Shown one piece after another: positions 34,562 through 43,089 of a stretch of DNA of 64,000 bases. The translations under genes and the position numbers were made by a program. The stretch lies in IMG/VR virus record IMGVR_UViG_3300002460_000003, positions 24,042-88,041 of that record. The stretch is one strand, 5' to 3'. This stretch comes from a virus. Position 1 is the first letter of the stretch. Each line of letters opens with the position of its first letter. The notes beneath the pieces are model-generated. The model worked only from the letters and a program-made list of their open reading frames with translations. It did no database searches and was not told where the DNA came from.

Positions 34562-35037
34562 TTGTAAACCTCTGGAACAAACTTGCCAATATCCGGTGAC
34601 TCATGATGCTTCAACTTCATTACCTTGTTATCTACATTACGTTTTACAGTGTAGTAAAGCTCTCCATCATACTGTACAGACTCAACATAACACTCTTCTC
34701 CTTTATCTGCAAGGCATTCCTTACTCTCAGCGGCATAAGTATAGCTTGTAGTGAACTTGCTATCATTGTTCTCACATACAGCGTCCCACGCTTTCTTAGT
34801 GTCTACTTCCCCAGCGATTAGCAAGTCTTCCATGTATTCATTAGTGTAGCGTACATCAAGGAATCCATCAAGTACAGCCTGCATGTTCTCTTCTTCACAA
34901 GCATCAAGAAGTTCTTTTGCCTCCTCATACACACGTTCTGCTTGATGCTTCAGTTGTTTCCAGTATTCATAATCAGCCCCCATGTGTGGTGCATTGCCGC
35001 TGATTACATTAAATTTAGTTACACGGTAGTTACTCAC
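34558..35037 (-). CDS. MazG-like nucleotide pyrophosphohydrolase
   Basis: 159 residues. The N-terminal part is an all-alpha NTP pyrophosphohydrolase: HQAERVYEEAKELLDA (the EExxE motif), then DGFLDVRYTNEYM (the ExxD-type second metal motif). It probably removes unwanted or modified nucleotides. The C-terminal 60 residues (YYTVKRNVDNKVMKLKHHESPDIGKF) are extra. It lies inside the nucleotide-metabolism cluster. Confidence 0.75.
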   Translation of the reverse strand: MSNYRVTKFNVISGNAPHMGADYEYWKQLKHQAERVYEEAKELLDACEEENMQAVLDGFLDVRYTNEYMEDLLIAGEVDTKKAWDAVCENNDSKFTTSYTYAAESKECLADKGEECYVESVQYDGELYYTVKRNVDNKVMKLKHHESPDIGKFVPEVYK

Positions 35038-35315
35038 TGTTTCTCCTTCAGTTTAATTTCAAATTCATTAATAACATCCGACAACTCATTCACTTCTTTA
35101 GTCATACTATCGAAAATATCCTGCCTCTTTTCATTCAGGTATTCTAGATACTCACCACCCAACTCAAGCATTCGCGTTCGGTACTCTTCAATTGGTTCCT
35201 CCCAAATCTGTACACCTTGCCCATTCCACATTGTACCACGAGCAAACTTAGCCTCTTTACTAAGCTTCTCTTTAATCTTAGAAATTGTCTCATGAATATC
35301 ATCAAACTCAGACAT
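35034..35315 (-). CDS. Coiled-coil protein
   Basis: 93 residues, almost wholly helical with heptads (DDIHETISKIKEKLSKEAKF, DSMTKEVNELSDVINEFEIKL). It overlaps the MazG-like gene by 4 bases. It may be an oligomerising accessory protein; no family recognised. Confidence 0.55.
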   Translation of the reverse strand: MSEFDDIHETISKIKEKLSKEAKFARGTMWNGQGVQIWEEPIEEYRTRMLELGGEYLEYLNEKRQDIFDSMTKEVNELSDVINEFEIKLKEKQ

Positions 35316-35324
35316 ACTCCCTCC

Positions 35325-35873
35325 TTATAAATATCGACTACAAATCTTATTAACAACTTCATCATCCCAAACACCAAATGACATTTCAACTTCACACTGA
35401 ACATCTTGTGTATATGGTGTATTAAACAGTATTCGCTTCTCTTTGTCAAACCCCTTTAATTGACTCATACGATCATCAATCATTGCTACAACAGAGCCAT
35501 TCATTCCCCACTTCTCTTTAGTGAGCATTACACCAGACTTAAAAGGAAACCACTCATCCAGCCAATAGTACTTAGTCTTGCTGTGCATTCCCTTGTGTTG
35601 GCTGATGAAGAAGATATCGAAGTGCTCAGAGAGCTTTTCAAGCGCTTCAACACTACCTTGTATCGGGGAAAACTGACTGTAATCAAGCGTTCTCCAGTAG
35701 TGCAATGGGTCAGCCACAGAGGGGAACAACTCACTTAAATTGTATGGTAATTCCCCGACGATTTCTACTTCATTCTCAAATCCATTGTGGTATTGAAGGT
35801 ACTGTATCCACCCCTCATCAGAGGGGCAAACACAGAGGTCAACATCGCACCCCAAGATGGGCTTAGTCACCAT
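35325..35873 (-). CDS. HAD-family 5'(3')-deoxyribonucleotidase-like protein
   Basis: 182 residues. HAD motif I is LGCDVDLCVC (nucleophile Asp and acid Asp two residues later), motif II FFISQHKG, a Lys in LTKEKWGM, and motif IV VAMIDDRMSQL. The layout resembles phage 5'-nucleotidases/deoxyribonucleotidases that recycle nucleotides. It overlaps the upstream gene by 11 bases. Substrate is inferred from family and context. Confidence 0.72.
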   Translation of the reverse strand: MVTKPILGCDVDLCVCPSDEGWIQYLQYHNGFENEVEIVGELPYNLSELFPSVADPLHYWRTLDYSQFSPIQGSVEALEKLSEHFDIFFISQHKGMHSKTKYYWLDEWFPFKSGVMLTKEKWGMNGSVVAMIDDRMSQLKGFDKEKRILFNTPYTQDVQCEVEMSFGVWDDEVVNKICSRYL

Positions 35874-36351
35874 ACTGTAGTTCCAAGATCAGTTCAAGGT
35901 AGTGAATTGCCTTTTCAATATCAGCCTTACCATTCTTCAGCTTGTGGCGAGTTGTGTATTTAATCACATTCCCTTGGAAGTAATCAAGACCGTTAGCTTG
36001 AATATACTCAACTGGTTGAATCTTACAACCTTTGTAATGGCCCCCACTCACTTGCTTGTCTAGTGCCGATAGTGGGTTGGTTGTGTAAACCTCAACACTG
36101 TCTTCTTTAGTATTCAGAAGGACTAGTGGGTTTGTACCAAAACTTTCAACACCAATATAACCCTCTGCATTCCCGGGCTTACTAGTCCACAATCCAGAGT
36201 CGTAGGCTTTGATAGTCCAACCCGGTTCCCCATAGTATCCCTCATCAGTAAAAGAAATAAGTTCTACATATTTAGAACAATCCTGCTCTAATAAACCCCA
36301 ACCAGTCTCTTTAATCAAAACAACATCACCAGATTTCAAATCACTATTCAT
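35863..36351 (-). CDS. DUF3310 domain protein
   Basis: 162 residues. The C-terminal part VSGGHYKGCKIQPVEYIQANGLDYFQGNVIKY then DIEKAIHYLELILEL is the DUF3310 domain common in phages and related to T7 gp1.7-type nucleotide kinase regions. The N-terminal 90 residues look like a small beta-barrel (SGDVVLIKETGWGLL). Role in nucleotide metabolism is probable. Confidence 0.72.
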   Translation of the reverse strand: MNSDLKSGDVVLIKETGWGLLEQDCSKYVELISFTDEGYYGEPGWTIKAYDSGLWTSKPGNAEGYIGVESFGTNPLVLLNTKEDSVEVYTTNPLSALDKQVSGGHYKGCKIQPVEYIQANGLDYFQGNVIKYTTRHKLKNGKADIEKAIHYLELILELQYGD

Positions 36352-36360
36352 ATTTACTCC

Positions 36361-37140
36361 TTACAAATATTTTTCTAATAGGTATTTAAGAGAAACAAAA
36401 CAAGGATCATATTTACCCTCGCTCACTTGGTTCTTCATGACAACACCACGCCAGTGAGACTTATTCCCTTGGCTTCCCATGTAACCTTCATCATGCATAT
36501 AAAATGCACCAGCTACAAGCCCTTGTCGTGCCTCACCATCTGGTAGGAACTGAATACCGTATTGCAGCGTTTGTTGATGGCCCATGCTGAATGACCAACC
36601 CAAGTTCTTCAACTTAGCATCAATATTACCACCTACACAGTTTTTCAGCAAGCTATTTGGATTAACAAAGTAATGACTATACCGAATACCATCGATATTG
36701 ACAATCTCTAGAAAATCATGACACTCCCAGCCTGCTTCAGCAAAGCCAAGGTCATCAACTGAAATAAGACCTTCTAGTTTACGATCATTCTCAATAGCCC
36801 GCTCAATCCGCGCCTGGTCATGATTTCCGTAGCACATAACCATTCGTGGTTTATACTGCTTCTTACGGTTCAATGCTTGCCGCATGTTGTATTCTTTGAG
36901 TGGACCTAGTAAAACATCCATTGCTTTACGTGAAGATTCAATATCTTTCGTATACATACGACCCTCGAAAGACTTCTTACCCACATCATAGGAACTTAAA
37001 CTAGGCATATCTGCCCAATCGCCGATCATTACAATAACTTCTGGTTGTTTTTTAACGATGTAATTTCCCAATGCTTCAAGATGCTGAAGTGGTACACCAT
37101 CTTTTGCTTGTACATCTGGAATAAACAAATGTCGAGTCAA
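36361..37140 (-). CDS. Calcineurin-like metallophosphoesterase
   Basis: 259 residues. Metal-binding motifs appear in order: FIPDVQAKDG (Asp, with Gln in place of His), MIGDWADMP, YGNHDQARIE and later GHQQTLQYG. Phage members act on nucleic acid ends or nucleotides; the substrate here is unknown. It is followed by the DUF3310 gene 9 bases later. Confidence 0.78.
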   Translation of the reverse strand: MTRHLFIPDVQAKDGVPLQHLEALGNYIVKKQPEVIVMIGDWADMPSLSSYDVGKKSFEGRMYTKDIESSRKAMDVLLGPLKEYNMRQALNRKKQYKPRMVMCYGNHDQARIERAIENDRKLEGLISVDDLGFAEAGWECHDFLEIVNIDGIRYSHYFVNPNSLLKNCVGGNIDAKLKNLGWSFSMGHQQTLQYGIQFLPDGEARQGLVAGAFYMHDEGYMGSQGNKSHWRGVVMKNQVSEGKYDPCFVSLKYLLEKYL

Positions 37141-37141
37141 C

Positions 37142-37393
37142 TTATTCTCCTTTCAATTTAAGATATGATTCTAAACTCACATGACTAAACTCAACTAACG
37201 TAGCGTAAAGATTGTACTTCTCTGCCGCATTAAGAGTTTGAAAGCTATCAAGACTAGCATCAAGCGTGCCAAGAAAGAACTCAAAGTGTGCTCTCAAACT
37301 CTGCTCACTGATATGTACATCACCAGATGATACTTTGTGTGGAGTGTTTTCTCTACTTGGGAATTGATATATATTGTCATCTTTATCAGTCAT
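37142..37393 (-). CDS. Hypothetical protein
   Basis: 83 residues. The ATG at 37393 fits GGAGG better than the TTG one codon upstream. Charged, helical C-terminus (LNAAEKYNLYATLVEFSHVSLESYLKL). The start overlaps the stop of the preceding 34-codon gene (TGATG). Unknown function. Confidence 0.55.
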   Translation of the reverse strand: MTDKDDNIYQFPSRENTPHKVSSGDVHISEQSLRAHFEFFLGTLDASLDSFQTLNAAEKYNLYATLVEFSHVSLESYLKLKGE

Positions 37394-37497
37394 CAAATAC
37401 CTCCAGTAATCTGAGTTAACCAGATATTGGCAAACACTCCCACTTGCACAAGAAGTGAGTAGTTGCTATAGCTCCAATAAAGCTCTTCACTATTCAT
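37393..37497 (-). CDS. Very small membrane-type protein
   Basis: 34 residues, ending QITGGI, with a hydrophobic stretch SLLVQVGVFANIWLTQI. A strong GGAGG stands 9 bases before the ATG, and both ends overlap neighbours (4 bases upstream; TGATG downstream). These features support translation even though the product is tiny. Confidence 0.5.
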   Translation of the reverse strand: MNSEELYWSYSNYSLLVQVGVFANIWLTQITGGI

Positions 37498-37856
37498 TTC
37501 TTTTTACCTCCAATATATTCAGTAGTTGGTGGTATTGGGAGATAAGTAGTAGAAACACAATCTGCAAGCTTAGTATTCATACTATAAGGTGTACATTTAG
37601 GACAACCACACGACAATCCCATAGGCTTCATTCTATCTTCTGGTGGCAGTGAATCAAATGCACAGGTGCTTGTAATAGAGCCACCTTTACCTAAGTTTCT
37701 ATCTCCCCATAGAGGTTCAGTTTGCCAGTAACTGGGGTCAACTTGGATATGATATTTATTCCTAAGTTGTGTATCAATATACCTGTTCACGATGAAAAGC
37801 TCTTTCTCAAGAGCATCAACTCTCTTCACTAAGGCATCCAAATCAATATCTGTCAT
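37494..37856 (-). CDS. Hypothetical Cys-containing protein
   Basis: 120 residues from ATG 37856, chosen for GGAGGAGA upstream. The N-terminus is a coiled helix (DIDLDALVKRVDALEKELFIVN). The C-terminal half contains LSCGCPKCTPYS, a possible half zinc site. Unknown function. Confidence 0.55.
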   Translation of the reverse strand: MTDIDLDALVKRVDALEKELFIVNRYIDTQLRNKYHIQVDPSYWQTEPLWGDRNLGKGGSITSTCAFDSLPPEDRMKPMGLSCGCPKCTPYSMNTKLADCVSTTYLPIPPTTEYIGGKKK

Positions 37857-37998
37857 TTGTCTCCTCCTTATAAAACTCAAGAGCCAATTCATCTAACTCT
37901 CTACCAAAAGCATTAACATCTGCTTCTAATTGCTTTAGTCTGTCTTCAAAGTCAAGCATCTTTCGTGTTAGGATTTGGTAATCAATATCATCTATCAT
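37843..37998 (-). CDS. Small coiled-coil protein
   Basis: 51 residues, helical (RKMLDFEDRLKQLEADVNAF). It overlaps the next gene by 14 bases and the previous one by 4 bases (ATGA), so it fits the tightly coupled operon. Unknown function. Confidence 0.55.
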   Translation of the reverse strand: MIDDIDYQILTRKMLDFEDRLKQLEADVNAFGRELDELALEFYKEETNDRY

Positions 37999-38210
37999 TC
38001 TTCGTCCCTCAGAATCTTTAAACCCATCACTTTAGTGAAATCGGGAATCATATTCCCATTATAGATTAATCGCCATGTACCGTCTGGTAGTTGATCAAGA
38101 TGAATCATATTCTGTTTAGTTTTTACTGCTGTGGCTTTAGACAGCACAAGCACCTCACCAGTTCCCTCTAGCTCGATAGCTCGATAAGTGTCACCCTTCA
38201 TTTTGCTCAT
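37995..38210 (-). CDS. Hypothetical protein
   Basis: 71 residues, beta-rich (YRAIELEGTGEVLVLSKATAV, then DGTWRLIYNGNMIPDFTKVM). GAGAGG precedes the ATG. It overlaps the HNH gene by 20 bases. Unknown function. Confidence 0.55.
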   Translation of the reverse strand: MSKMKGDTYRAIELEGTGEVLVLSKATAVKTKQNMIHLDQLPDGTWRLIYNGNMIPDFTKVMGLKILRDEE

Positions 38211-38733
38211 TCTTCAACACCTCTCTAATCAAATTACGTCGAGTTTCAGCATTCTTACTATAACCTGAAATACCATTTTTAGCTAGGAATTTATCTTGAT
38301 CTGATGCTTTTTGTTTACATAGGGCAATGACTTCACTTTCAATGATCGCATCAGCCAGTGGAATGTTCAGCTTCTGTGATAATGTAACGTGGGAATGGCA
38401 TGTATGGCACAACTCCCTAATGTCATCAAACGTCACCCATAGAATCATTTTAGCCCATTCTGTGAATGTTTGCCAATCTTTAAATCCGTAACCGCCCTCC
38501 AAATGATCAACCTCGCAAGTGCGTGACTGTTGCCCACACATCTCACAGTCACTACACCATACCTCTTTACCCTTCACACCAATAGGTGCTTTGTAACGTC
38601 TCTGTTGTTTGTAAGCAATTTTCACCGGATGGCGGGACCAGATGCGGCGGATTGAACCTCTTAGCCAATTGAAGTAGGCTTTCTCATCCTTCCAAGGTGA
38701 GTTTGGAATTTTCCATGGTTCTTTCATTCCCAT
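38191..38733 (-). CDS. HNH-like nuclease
   Basis: 180 residues. A zinc-binding HNH-type core is seen: CSDCEMCGQQSRTCEVDHLEGG (central DH), followed about 30 residues later by ELCHTCHSHVTLSQKL. It may process replication or recombination intermediates in the same way as phage endonuclease VII-like proteins, or be a homing enzyme. Its setting next to the 5'-3' exonuclease favours the first. Basic N-terminus (IRRIWSRHPVKIAYKQQRRYK) suits DNA binding. Confidence 0.7.
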   Translation of the reverse strand: MGMKEPWKIPNSPWKDEKAYFNWLRGSIRRIWSRHPVKIAYKQQRRYKAPIGVKGKEVWCSDCEMCGQQSRTCEVDHLEGGYGFKDWQTFTEWAKMILWVTFDDIRELCHTCHSHVTLSQKLNIPLADAIIESEVIALCKQKASDQDKFLAKNGISGYSKNAETRRNLIREVLKNEQNEG

Positions 38734-39062
38734 GCTGGTACGAACTTTTCTGTCTTCTGCTTCGTAACGTAATGAGCAGGGATGACTTGTTCAGGGACAA
38801 GCTCTTGATACTCTTCTACCTTGCAGTAGTCAACATCGTCCCACTCACAGCCCCAGTCATCGCTCCATGTACCATTTAGGGTGACACAAACCCCTAGGAA
38901 ATCAGAGGCATCAATATCATCATTCTTTAATTCCTCTACATCTGTTTGAGTGAATGTATGGCTCACCCATGCATAGAATGACGAACCTTTACGGTGCTCT
39001 TTCTCAAACTCACCGGCCTCTGCCACATAGTCTTGCAACTGTTCTTTAGTAATTTTATTCAT
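38724..39062 (-). CDS. Hypothetical acidic protein
   Basis: 112 residues, strongly acidic and Trp-rich (TWSDDWGCEWDDVDYC). It overlaps the genes on both sides by 8-10 bases. The charge could suit DNA mimicry, but nothing in the sequence proves it. Confidence 0.55.
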   Translation of the reverse strand: MNKITKEQLQDYVAEAGEFEKEHRKGSSFYAWVSHTFTQTDVEELKNDDIDASDFLGVCVTLNGTWSDDWGCEWDDVDYCKVEEYQELVPEQVIPAHYVTKQKTEKFVPAWE

Positions 39063-40140
39063 AATCCACCTCCATAGCTTTTAAAAAATCACGAACATGA
39101 CCAACATCTTTAGTAACATCTGTTCGCATCCTCAACAACCTAAACTGTTCGTTCAAATGGTCAAGCCAATTACGTTCGGATACATCACCCCTGAAAGATT
39201 TAAATGGTTGTTTCTCATCTCCGTAGAACGCTCTATAAGCCTCTACAACACGTTCAAATACTTCTTTAGGGCTTTGTGCATCTCCAACTAAAGCTCTTGC
39301 TGTCTTCTCTCCTAAACCCTTTCCTGAGCGCCTAATTGCATACTTCTTATGTAGTTCATCAGTAAGCTTTGGTAAGCCCGGAATTGAGTCAATTGTATCT
39401 CCGCTGAGGTGCTGACTTGCCAAGTTCTTAATAGCTTCAAGTGGTGTTATCTCAACTAATCCAAGTTCAGGTTTATCGAAGTTGTAGTGGATTTGTGGAT
39501 ATTGTCCTAAATCTTTATCACACCAAACCCCAACAACACTGAGCTTATCAAAGTCCCTCTTAGCTTTAATCCAACCTTTCCAAAGCTCCTGAGTTACAAT
39601 CTCATCTGTCTCAACACCTTCTGCTATAACCATATGTGCTTTGTATTTAGTCAACATGTATTCTTTGACAACATCATACAACAAAGGTTTACTTGGTCGT
39701 TCATTTTTATATGGTTGGGTCTGAGCAATATCATAACGGAAATTCTCACCAACACCAAAACAAATCTTGAAGTCTTTACACCAAGGCTGGTTTGTGATTA
39801 CCTCAATCTTAGATTTGAATCGCCCTTTAACAATTTGCTCTGGTGTTACAACAGCACCACTATAGTTAGTAGTCCCTGTAAGCAAACGAACACCAGCAAC
39901 AACTTCAAAAGCATCTGGTGAAACTTTATCCAATCCTTTCTCAATCTTTTTAGCATTCACTTCAGCAAGCCAACCACCTTCTTTTTTCCAGTGATCACCA
40001 AAGAAAGCTGTCTGGTTTTTAAACTCCCTAGTCCAGTTGGTTTCTTTGTGTGTGACAGTGACGAATGTTTCTTGAGCTGCTAGGGCAGCATGAATGATGA
40101 GAGTATCAACGTCAATTATTGCTGTGTATTGTTTAGTCAT
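39055..40140 (-). CDS. 5'-3' exonuclease, T7 gp6-like (PIN/FEN family)
   Basis: 361 residues. Acidic metal ligands occur in AIIDVDTLI, in VIAEGVETDEIVTQ and in VGVWCDKDLGQ. The helix-hairpin part appears as LSGDTIDSIPGLPKLT and GLGEKTARALVGD. The basic QPYKNERPSKP matches the substrate-binding helix of T7 gp6 and T5 exonucleases. It removes RNA primers and degrades host DNA. Confidence 0.88.
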   Translation of the reverse strand: MTKQYTAIIDVDTLIIHAALAAQETFVTVTHKETNWTREFKNQTAFFGDHWKKEGGWLAEVNAKKIEKGLDKVSPDAFEVVAGVRLLTGTTNYSGAVVTPEQIVKGRFKSKIEVITNQPWCKDFKICFGVGENFRYDIAQTQPYKNERPSKPLLYDVVKEYMLTKYKAHMVIAEGVETDEIVTQELWKGWIKAKRDFDKLSVVGVWCDKDLGQYPQIHYNFDKPELGLVEITPLEAIKNLASQHLSGDTIDSIPGLPKLTDELHKKYAIRRSGKGLGEKTARALVGDAQSPKEVFERVVEAYRAFYGDEKQPFKSFRGDVSERNWLDHLNEQFRLLRMRTDVTKDVGHVRDFLKAMEVDYE

Positions 40141-40146
40141 AATACC

Positions 40147-40467
40147 TCACCAGACATGAGCACCACCACGAACACGAGGTTTAACTCCAGTTAGTTCTTC
40201 AAAGCTATTGGCAGCAGCTTGTACTTCTGCAAACCATTGTTCATTAATCTCGTGATAGTTTGGAATCTTAAATCCAATAAACCAACTCTCAGAGGGAGAA
40301 TCATAATACGGACTTGCGGTTTCAAAGTAACACTCAATCACTTCATGCGGGTCTTCACAAGCTTCATGTTTAACTGTTTCACCACCTTCAATAATCTTTT
40401 CAAAGAAGTCCTCTAACTCATCATAAGAGCAGCCAACAAGCAAACTGTGGTCTACATCAATACCCAT
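40147..40467 (-). CDS. Hypothetical protein
   Basis: 106 residues. The ATG at 40467 is preferred because GGAGGTAGAT precedes it. Acidic first half (YDELEDFFEKIIEGGETVKHEACED) and PRVRGGAHVW at the end. It lies one short gap from the exonuclease gene. Unknown function. Confidence 0.55.
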   Translation of the reverse strand: MGIDVDHSLLVGCSYDELEDFFEKIIEGGETVKHEACEDPHEVIECYFETASPYYDSPSESWFIGFKIPNYHEINEQWFAEVQAAANSFEELTGVKPRVRGGAHVW

Positions 40468-40512
40468 ATCTACCTCCAAAGAATAAGGAGCATATTTCAG
40501 CTCCTATTTATA

Positions 40513-40761
40513 TTAACTATACATCTCTTGAATTTCTTGAAGCTTCTTCAGCTTATCTGCCTTACCCTGCAAATCATCAGATTTAGCTTTAGCTACAGCA
40601 GCATTGATAATCTCTTTTACACTATCCTTCTCAAAACCCTCAGTGTTGTATTCTTTATCGTAAGTAAACTCCCCAATTAGCTCCTTCATATCTTCCTTGT
40701 TGGTGATAGCTTCTTGAGCCAGTTGGTATGCACGGTTGTAAAGTGATTGAAGTTCTTTCAT
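40513..40761 (-). CDS. Hypothetical helical protein
   Basis: 82 residues, mostly charged helix (ELQSLYNRAYQLAQEAITNKEDMKELIGE). AGGAG precedes the ATG. It is separated from the ssDNA-binding protein gene by a hairpin. Unknown function. Confidence 0.58.
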   Translation of the reverse strand: MKELQSLYNRAYQLAQEAITNKEDMKELIGEFTYDKEYNTEGFEKDSVKEIINAAVAKAKSDDLQGKADKLKKLQEIQEMYS

Positions 40762-40797
40762 TATTTATTTCTCCTCAGTTTGTTTAAGTTTTATAAT

Positions 40798-40830
40798 GCC
40801 CATTACTTTGAAATACTCTCCATAATGGGC
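40798..40830 (-). terminator. Hairpin after the ssDNA-binding protein gene
   Basis: On the minus strand GCCCATTA (40830-40823) pairs perfectly with TAATGGGC (40805-40798), followed by ATTATAAAAC. The 8-bp stem with a 17-base loop lacks a true T-run. It is more likely a stabiliser or weak attenuator of the ssb transcript. Confidence 0.45.
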
Positions 40831-40847
40831 AAGTTATTGCTTATTGA

Positions 40848-41528
40848 TCAGAACGGCAGTGGATCGGCGTTATCATCTTCAGGTTCTTGTTCTGGTGCAG
40901 CTTTGGCTGGAACGTCTTGTTCAGCAGCCTTTCCTTCAACCTTCTTCACCTTGTAAGACACACCAAGTACATCATCCTCAACACTATCAGCAGCGGCTTT
41001 CTGTTCATAAGGAACATGCTCAAGCACTTGCAGAGTATCCAGAGTGACAACCACCTGATTGTCTTGGTTACGATAGCCAAACAGTTTCAGTGTACAAACA
41101 GAACCATTACCTACGTTCTCAGTGAAGGCAGAACCATCAGCACCAATCACATTGACGGTCATTGGATTCCCTTTTTTACTGAACTCAGGCTTGGCTACAG
41201 TGAAGCCGTACATACCCTCAACAGCATCATAATTTACTTTCCCCTCCTCAACTTGGGAAGACAGTGGATATTTGATTCGACGTGGTGGCTTAGAGGTTTT
41301 ATCCTTACCAACAAGTGCAAAACTCTTATTCACCATCACTTCATCAAGCAGCTTATCTTTAGTCTCTTCATCAACAAACACAGTCACACTGTATTCACGA
41401 TCATCAGATTGATACTTCTTCTTAGGATCATGAACTGTAGCATAGAATACTGAAGCATCTTTGATATAGAGATTCACAGTTTCCAGACCACCAGTTTTAG
41501 GCAGTTCACGAATTACGATACTAGTCAT
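40848..41528 (-). CDS. Single-stranded DNA-binding protein, T7 gp2.5-like
   Basis: 226 residues. A beta-rich OB-fold body (NLYIKDASVFYATVHDPKKKYQ, EYSVTVFVDEETKDKLL) is followed by an acidic tail ending EPEDDNADPLPF. Acidic tail plus terminal Phe is how T7 gp2.5 and bacterial SSB contact polymerase and helicase. It protects ssDNA and coordinates the replisome. The family is inferred from length, tail and position. Confidence 0.8.
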   Translation of the reverse strand: MTSIVIRELPKTGGLETVNLYIKDASVFYATVHDPKKKYQSDDREYSVTVFVDEETKDKLLDEVMVNKSFALVGKDKTSKPPRRIKYPLSSQVEEGKVNYDAVEGMYGFTVAKPEFSKKGNPMTVNVIGADGSAFTENVGNGSVCTLKLFGYRNQDNQVVVTLDTLQVLEHVPYEQKAAADSVEDDVLGVSYKVKKVEGKAAEQDVPAKAAPEQEPEDDNADPLPF

Positions 41529-41623
41529 ATTTATTTCCTCTTTCGGTTGTGTATAATTTAGTCACTTAAAGTTGAGACTATTACATTTGCCTTTCGGCTG
41601 TTACTTGTGTTTCCACAAATTCA

Positions 41624-41815
41624 TCAAATCTTCCCAGTCTCAGCAATAATCTCTAGTGCTTGGAAGCTAGGGACTACTTGTCGGATACCACTATACTCGT
41701 TTACATCAGCAGTTGCAAGTAGTTGTAGAATTTTATACATACCACTCCATGAGCTTGCAGACCGTTGTAGTGCTTTACCTTTTCGAGCTAGACGCTTTTT
41801 AGTTTTCAGTTTCAT
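41624..41815 (-). CDS. Small basic protein
   Basis: 63 residues with a Lys/Arg-rich N-terminus (MKLKTKKRLARKGKALQRSA). AAGGAGAAACAA precedes the ATG. The basic start may bind nucleic acid. Unknown function. Confidence 0.55.
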   Translation of the reverse strand: MKLKTKKRLARKGKALQRSASSWSGMYKILQLLATADVNEYSGIRQVVPSFQALEIIAETGKI

Positions 41816-41825
41816 TTGTTTCTCC

Positions 41826-42026
41826 TTAGATTACTTGATTACATAGACGAACAGCTTGGTTTAGGGATTCTTCACTGGCTAGCTCACTTTCAATTGATAC
41901 CTCATCCAGCTCAAAGTCTCCCTTATTAACATTTTCCCATGCAAGTTCCAGAGCTTCGTCTTCATTTTCCGCATCTTGAACCACAACAGAACAATACGCT
42001 TTAACTAACACCTCATACGATGGCAT
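41826..42026 (-). CDS. Small acidic protein
   Basis: 66 residues from ATG 42026, chosen for AGAGGAGAAGC upstream. PSYEVLVKAYCSVVVQDAENEDEALELAWENVN is a pattern frequent in small phage proteins related to beta-alpha folds. Unknown function. Confidence 0.58.
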   Translation of the reverse strand: MPSYEVLVKAYCSVVVQDAENEDEALELAWENVNKGDFELDEVSIESELASEESLNQAVRLCNQVI

Positions 42027-42039
42027 GTTGCTTCTCCTC

Positions 42040-42255
42040 TTATTTACTAAACAGTTTAACAAGACCTAGGAATACTAGTGCAATACCAGCTAGACTCAGT
42101 ACAAAAGCAATTGGTAGCCACAATGGACTAAGTACCCACCACCAACTCCAAGCAGCTACAGCACCAATCCCAGCAAGCTTTAGAGTGATGAACACAATAG
42201 CCAGCAAACCACAGAAACCAATACCACCAGTTGAAGCTTCAGATTTGTTACTCAT
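42040..42255 (-). CDS. Small membrane protein, fragile-X-F-associated-like
   Basis: 71 residues with two membrane helices (about 15-33 and 42-66). The stretch IVFITLKLAGIGAVAAWSWWWVL with SPLWLP is the phage form of the transmembrane Fragile-X-F family. Role in infection unknown. Confidence 0.7.
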   Translation of the reverse strand: MSNKSEASTGGIGFCGLLAIVFITLKLAGIGAVAAWSWWWVLSPLWLPIAFVLSLAGIALVFLGLVKLFSK

Positions 42256-42266
42256 CAGTGTACTCC

Positions 42267-42560
42267 TTATTTAAGTTTAGATTCATCAAAAGCTTCAAAT
42301 GTAATGATAGCTTTACATGACTGCATCTTACCATTTTTGTAGTAACTTTTCCACTGGTCGCCTTGCTCCTCACCATCCCCTTCAACAACGATCAGTTGGT
42401 CAGGGAACATTTTACTTACCTCTTTGCAATGTTCGTCACAACCATACCACTTGGCATTCATAGTACCATTGTACCAGCCACCGTAGCCGGAAGCCTCCTC
42501 AATAGCTGTAATAACTTCAGGGCTGTTACTGGAAATATCAAAGTCTGTGTAATAACCCAT
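42267..42560 (-). CDS. Hypothetical protein
   Basis: 97 residues from ATG 42560 (AAGGAGGTACG just upstream). GYYTDFDISSNSPEVITAIEEASGYGG, NAKWYGCDEHCKEVSKMFPDQ and GDQWKSYYKNGKMQ form a compact alpha/beta pattern seen in phage hypothetical proteins. Unknown function. Confidence 0.6.
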   Translation of the reverse strand: MGYYTDFDISSNSPEVITAIEEASGYGGWYNGTMNAKWYGCDEHCKEVSKMFPDQLIVVEGDGEEQGDQWKSYYKNGKMQSCKAIITFEAFDESKLK

Positions 42561-42561
42561 C

Positions 42562-42729
42562 CTAACGTACCTCCTTGACAGCTTCCAATACAAAGCGCTT
42601 CTGGATAATCTTAGCATTAATATTACTTTCTTTCCAATACTTTTTCTCTGCTCTCGCCTCACTCCGAGTAAAGCACTTATAAGACGGACCATTCTCTGTT
42701 ACAACAAGGTACTCATATTTTGTAGTCAT
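42562..42729 (-). CDS. Small hypothetical protein
   Basis: 55 residues (MTTKYEYLVVTENGPSYKCF... ending VKEVR), basic. The stop lies one base before the next ATG, whose ribosome site is inside this gene. AGGAGATTTAAA precedes the start. Unknown function. Confidence 0.58.
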   Translation of the reverse strand: MTTKYEYLVVTENGPSYKCFTRSEARAEKKYWKESNINAKIIQKRFVLEAVKEVR

Positions 42730-42743
42730 TTTAAATCTCCTCT

Positions 42744-42986
42744 TTAAACATAGCCAATTTGATAGAACTCGTCAAGTGCAGTAATGACGTTTGTATATGC
42801 TTGTGCACATAGAGGACCACTTGCATCCTTCTCAAGACTTTCAAGAAGCTTCTTCACCACATCCATAGTAAACGTCACATCAGCGACAGCTAAATCTACA
42901 TCAAGAATTAGCTCAAGGGATTCATCCCATGTTAGATGACTAATCATATCTCTAACATCGATCTCCACATTTGTTAATACATTCAT
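42744..42986 (-). CDS. Hypothetical protein
   Basis: 80 residues, acidic helical (VRDMISHLTWDESLELILDVDLAVADV). It is the first gene behind the minus-strand promoter at 43041-43069. Unknown function. Confidence 0.58.
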   Translation of the reverse strand: MNVLTNVEIDVRDMISHLTWDESLELILDVDLAVADVTFTMDVVKKLLESLEKDASGPLCAQAYTNVITALDEFYQIGYV

Positions 42987-43040
42987 TCATCCTCTCCTCA
43001 TTCAATTTATCAATGCCCTTTATCTCTTGAGCTGGTATGT

Positions 43041-43069
43041 ATTATTTCAGATTTACAGGGTTGTGTCAA
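43041..43069 (-). promoter_or_regulatory. Sigma-70 promoter, minus strand, after the polymerase gene
   Basis: On the minus strand TTGACA (43069-43064) is followed 17 bases later by AATAAT (43046-43041). It lies in the gap behind the polymerase gene and would drive the 42986 gene and those downstream including the SSB and exonuclease. Confidence 0.72.
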
Positions 43070-43089
43070 GGGAATATTTGGTTATTTTA

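Noticed and set aside
34239-34751. 170-codon open frame on the plus strand
   Set aside because: Antisense to thyX and the MazG-like gene, Ser/Cys/Leu-rich shadow without a ribosome site.
40887-41453. 188-codon open frame on the plus strand
   Set aside because: It lies wholly antisense to the gp2.5-like ssDNA-binding gene, has no ribosome site and an unnatural composition; it is a shadow of that gene.
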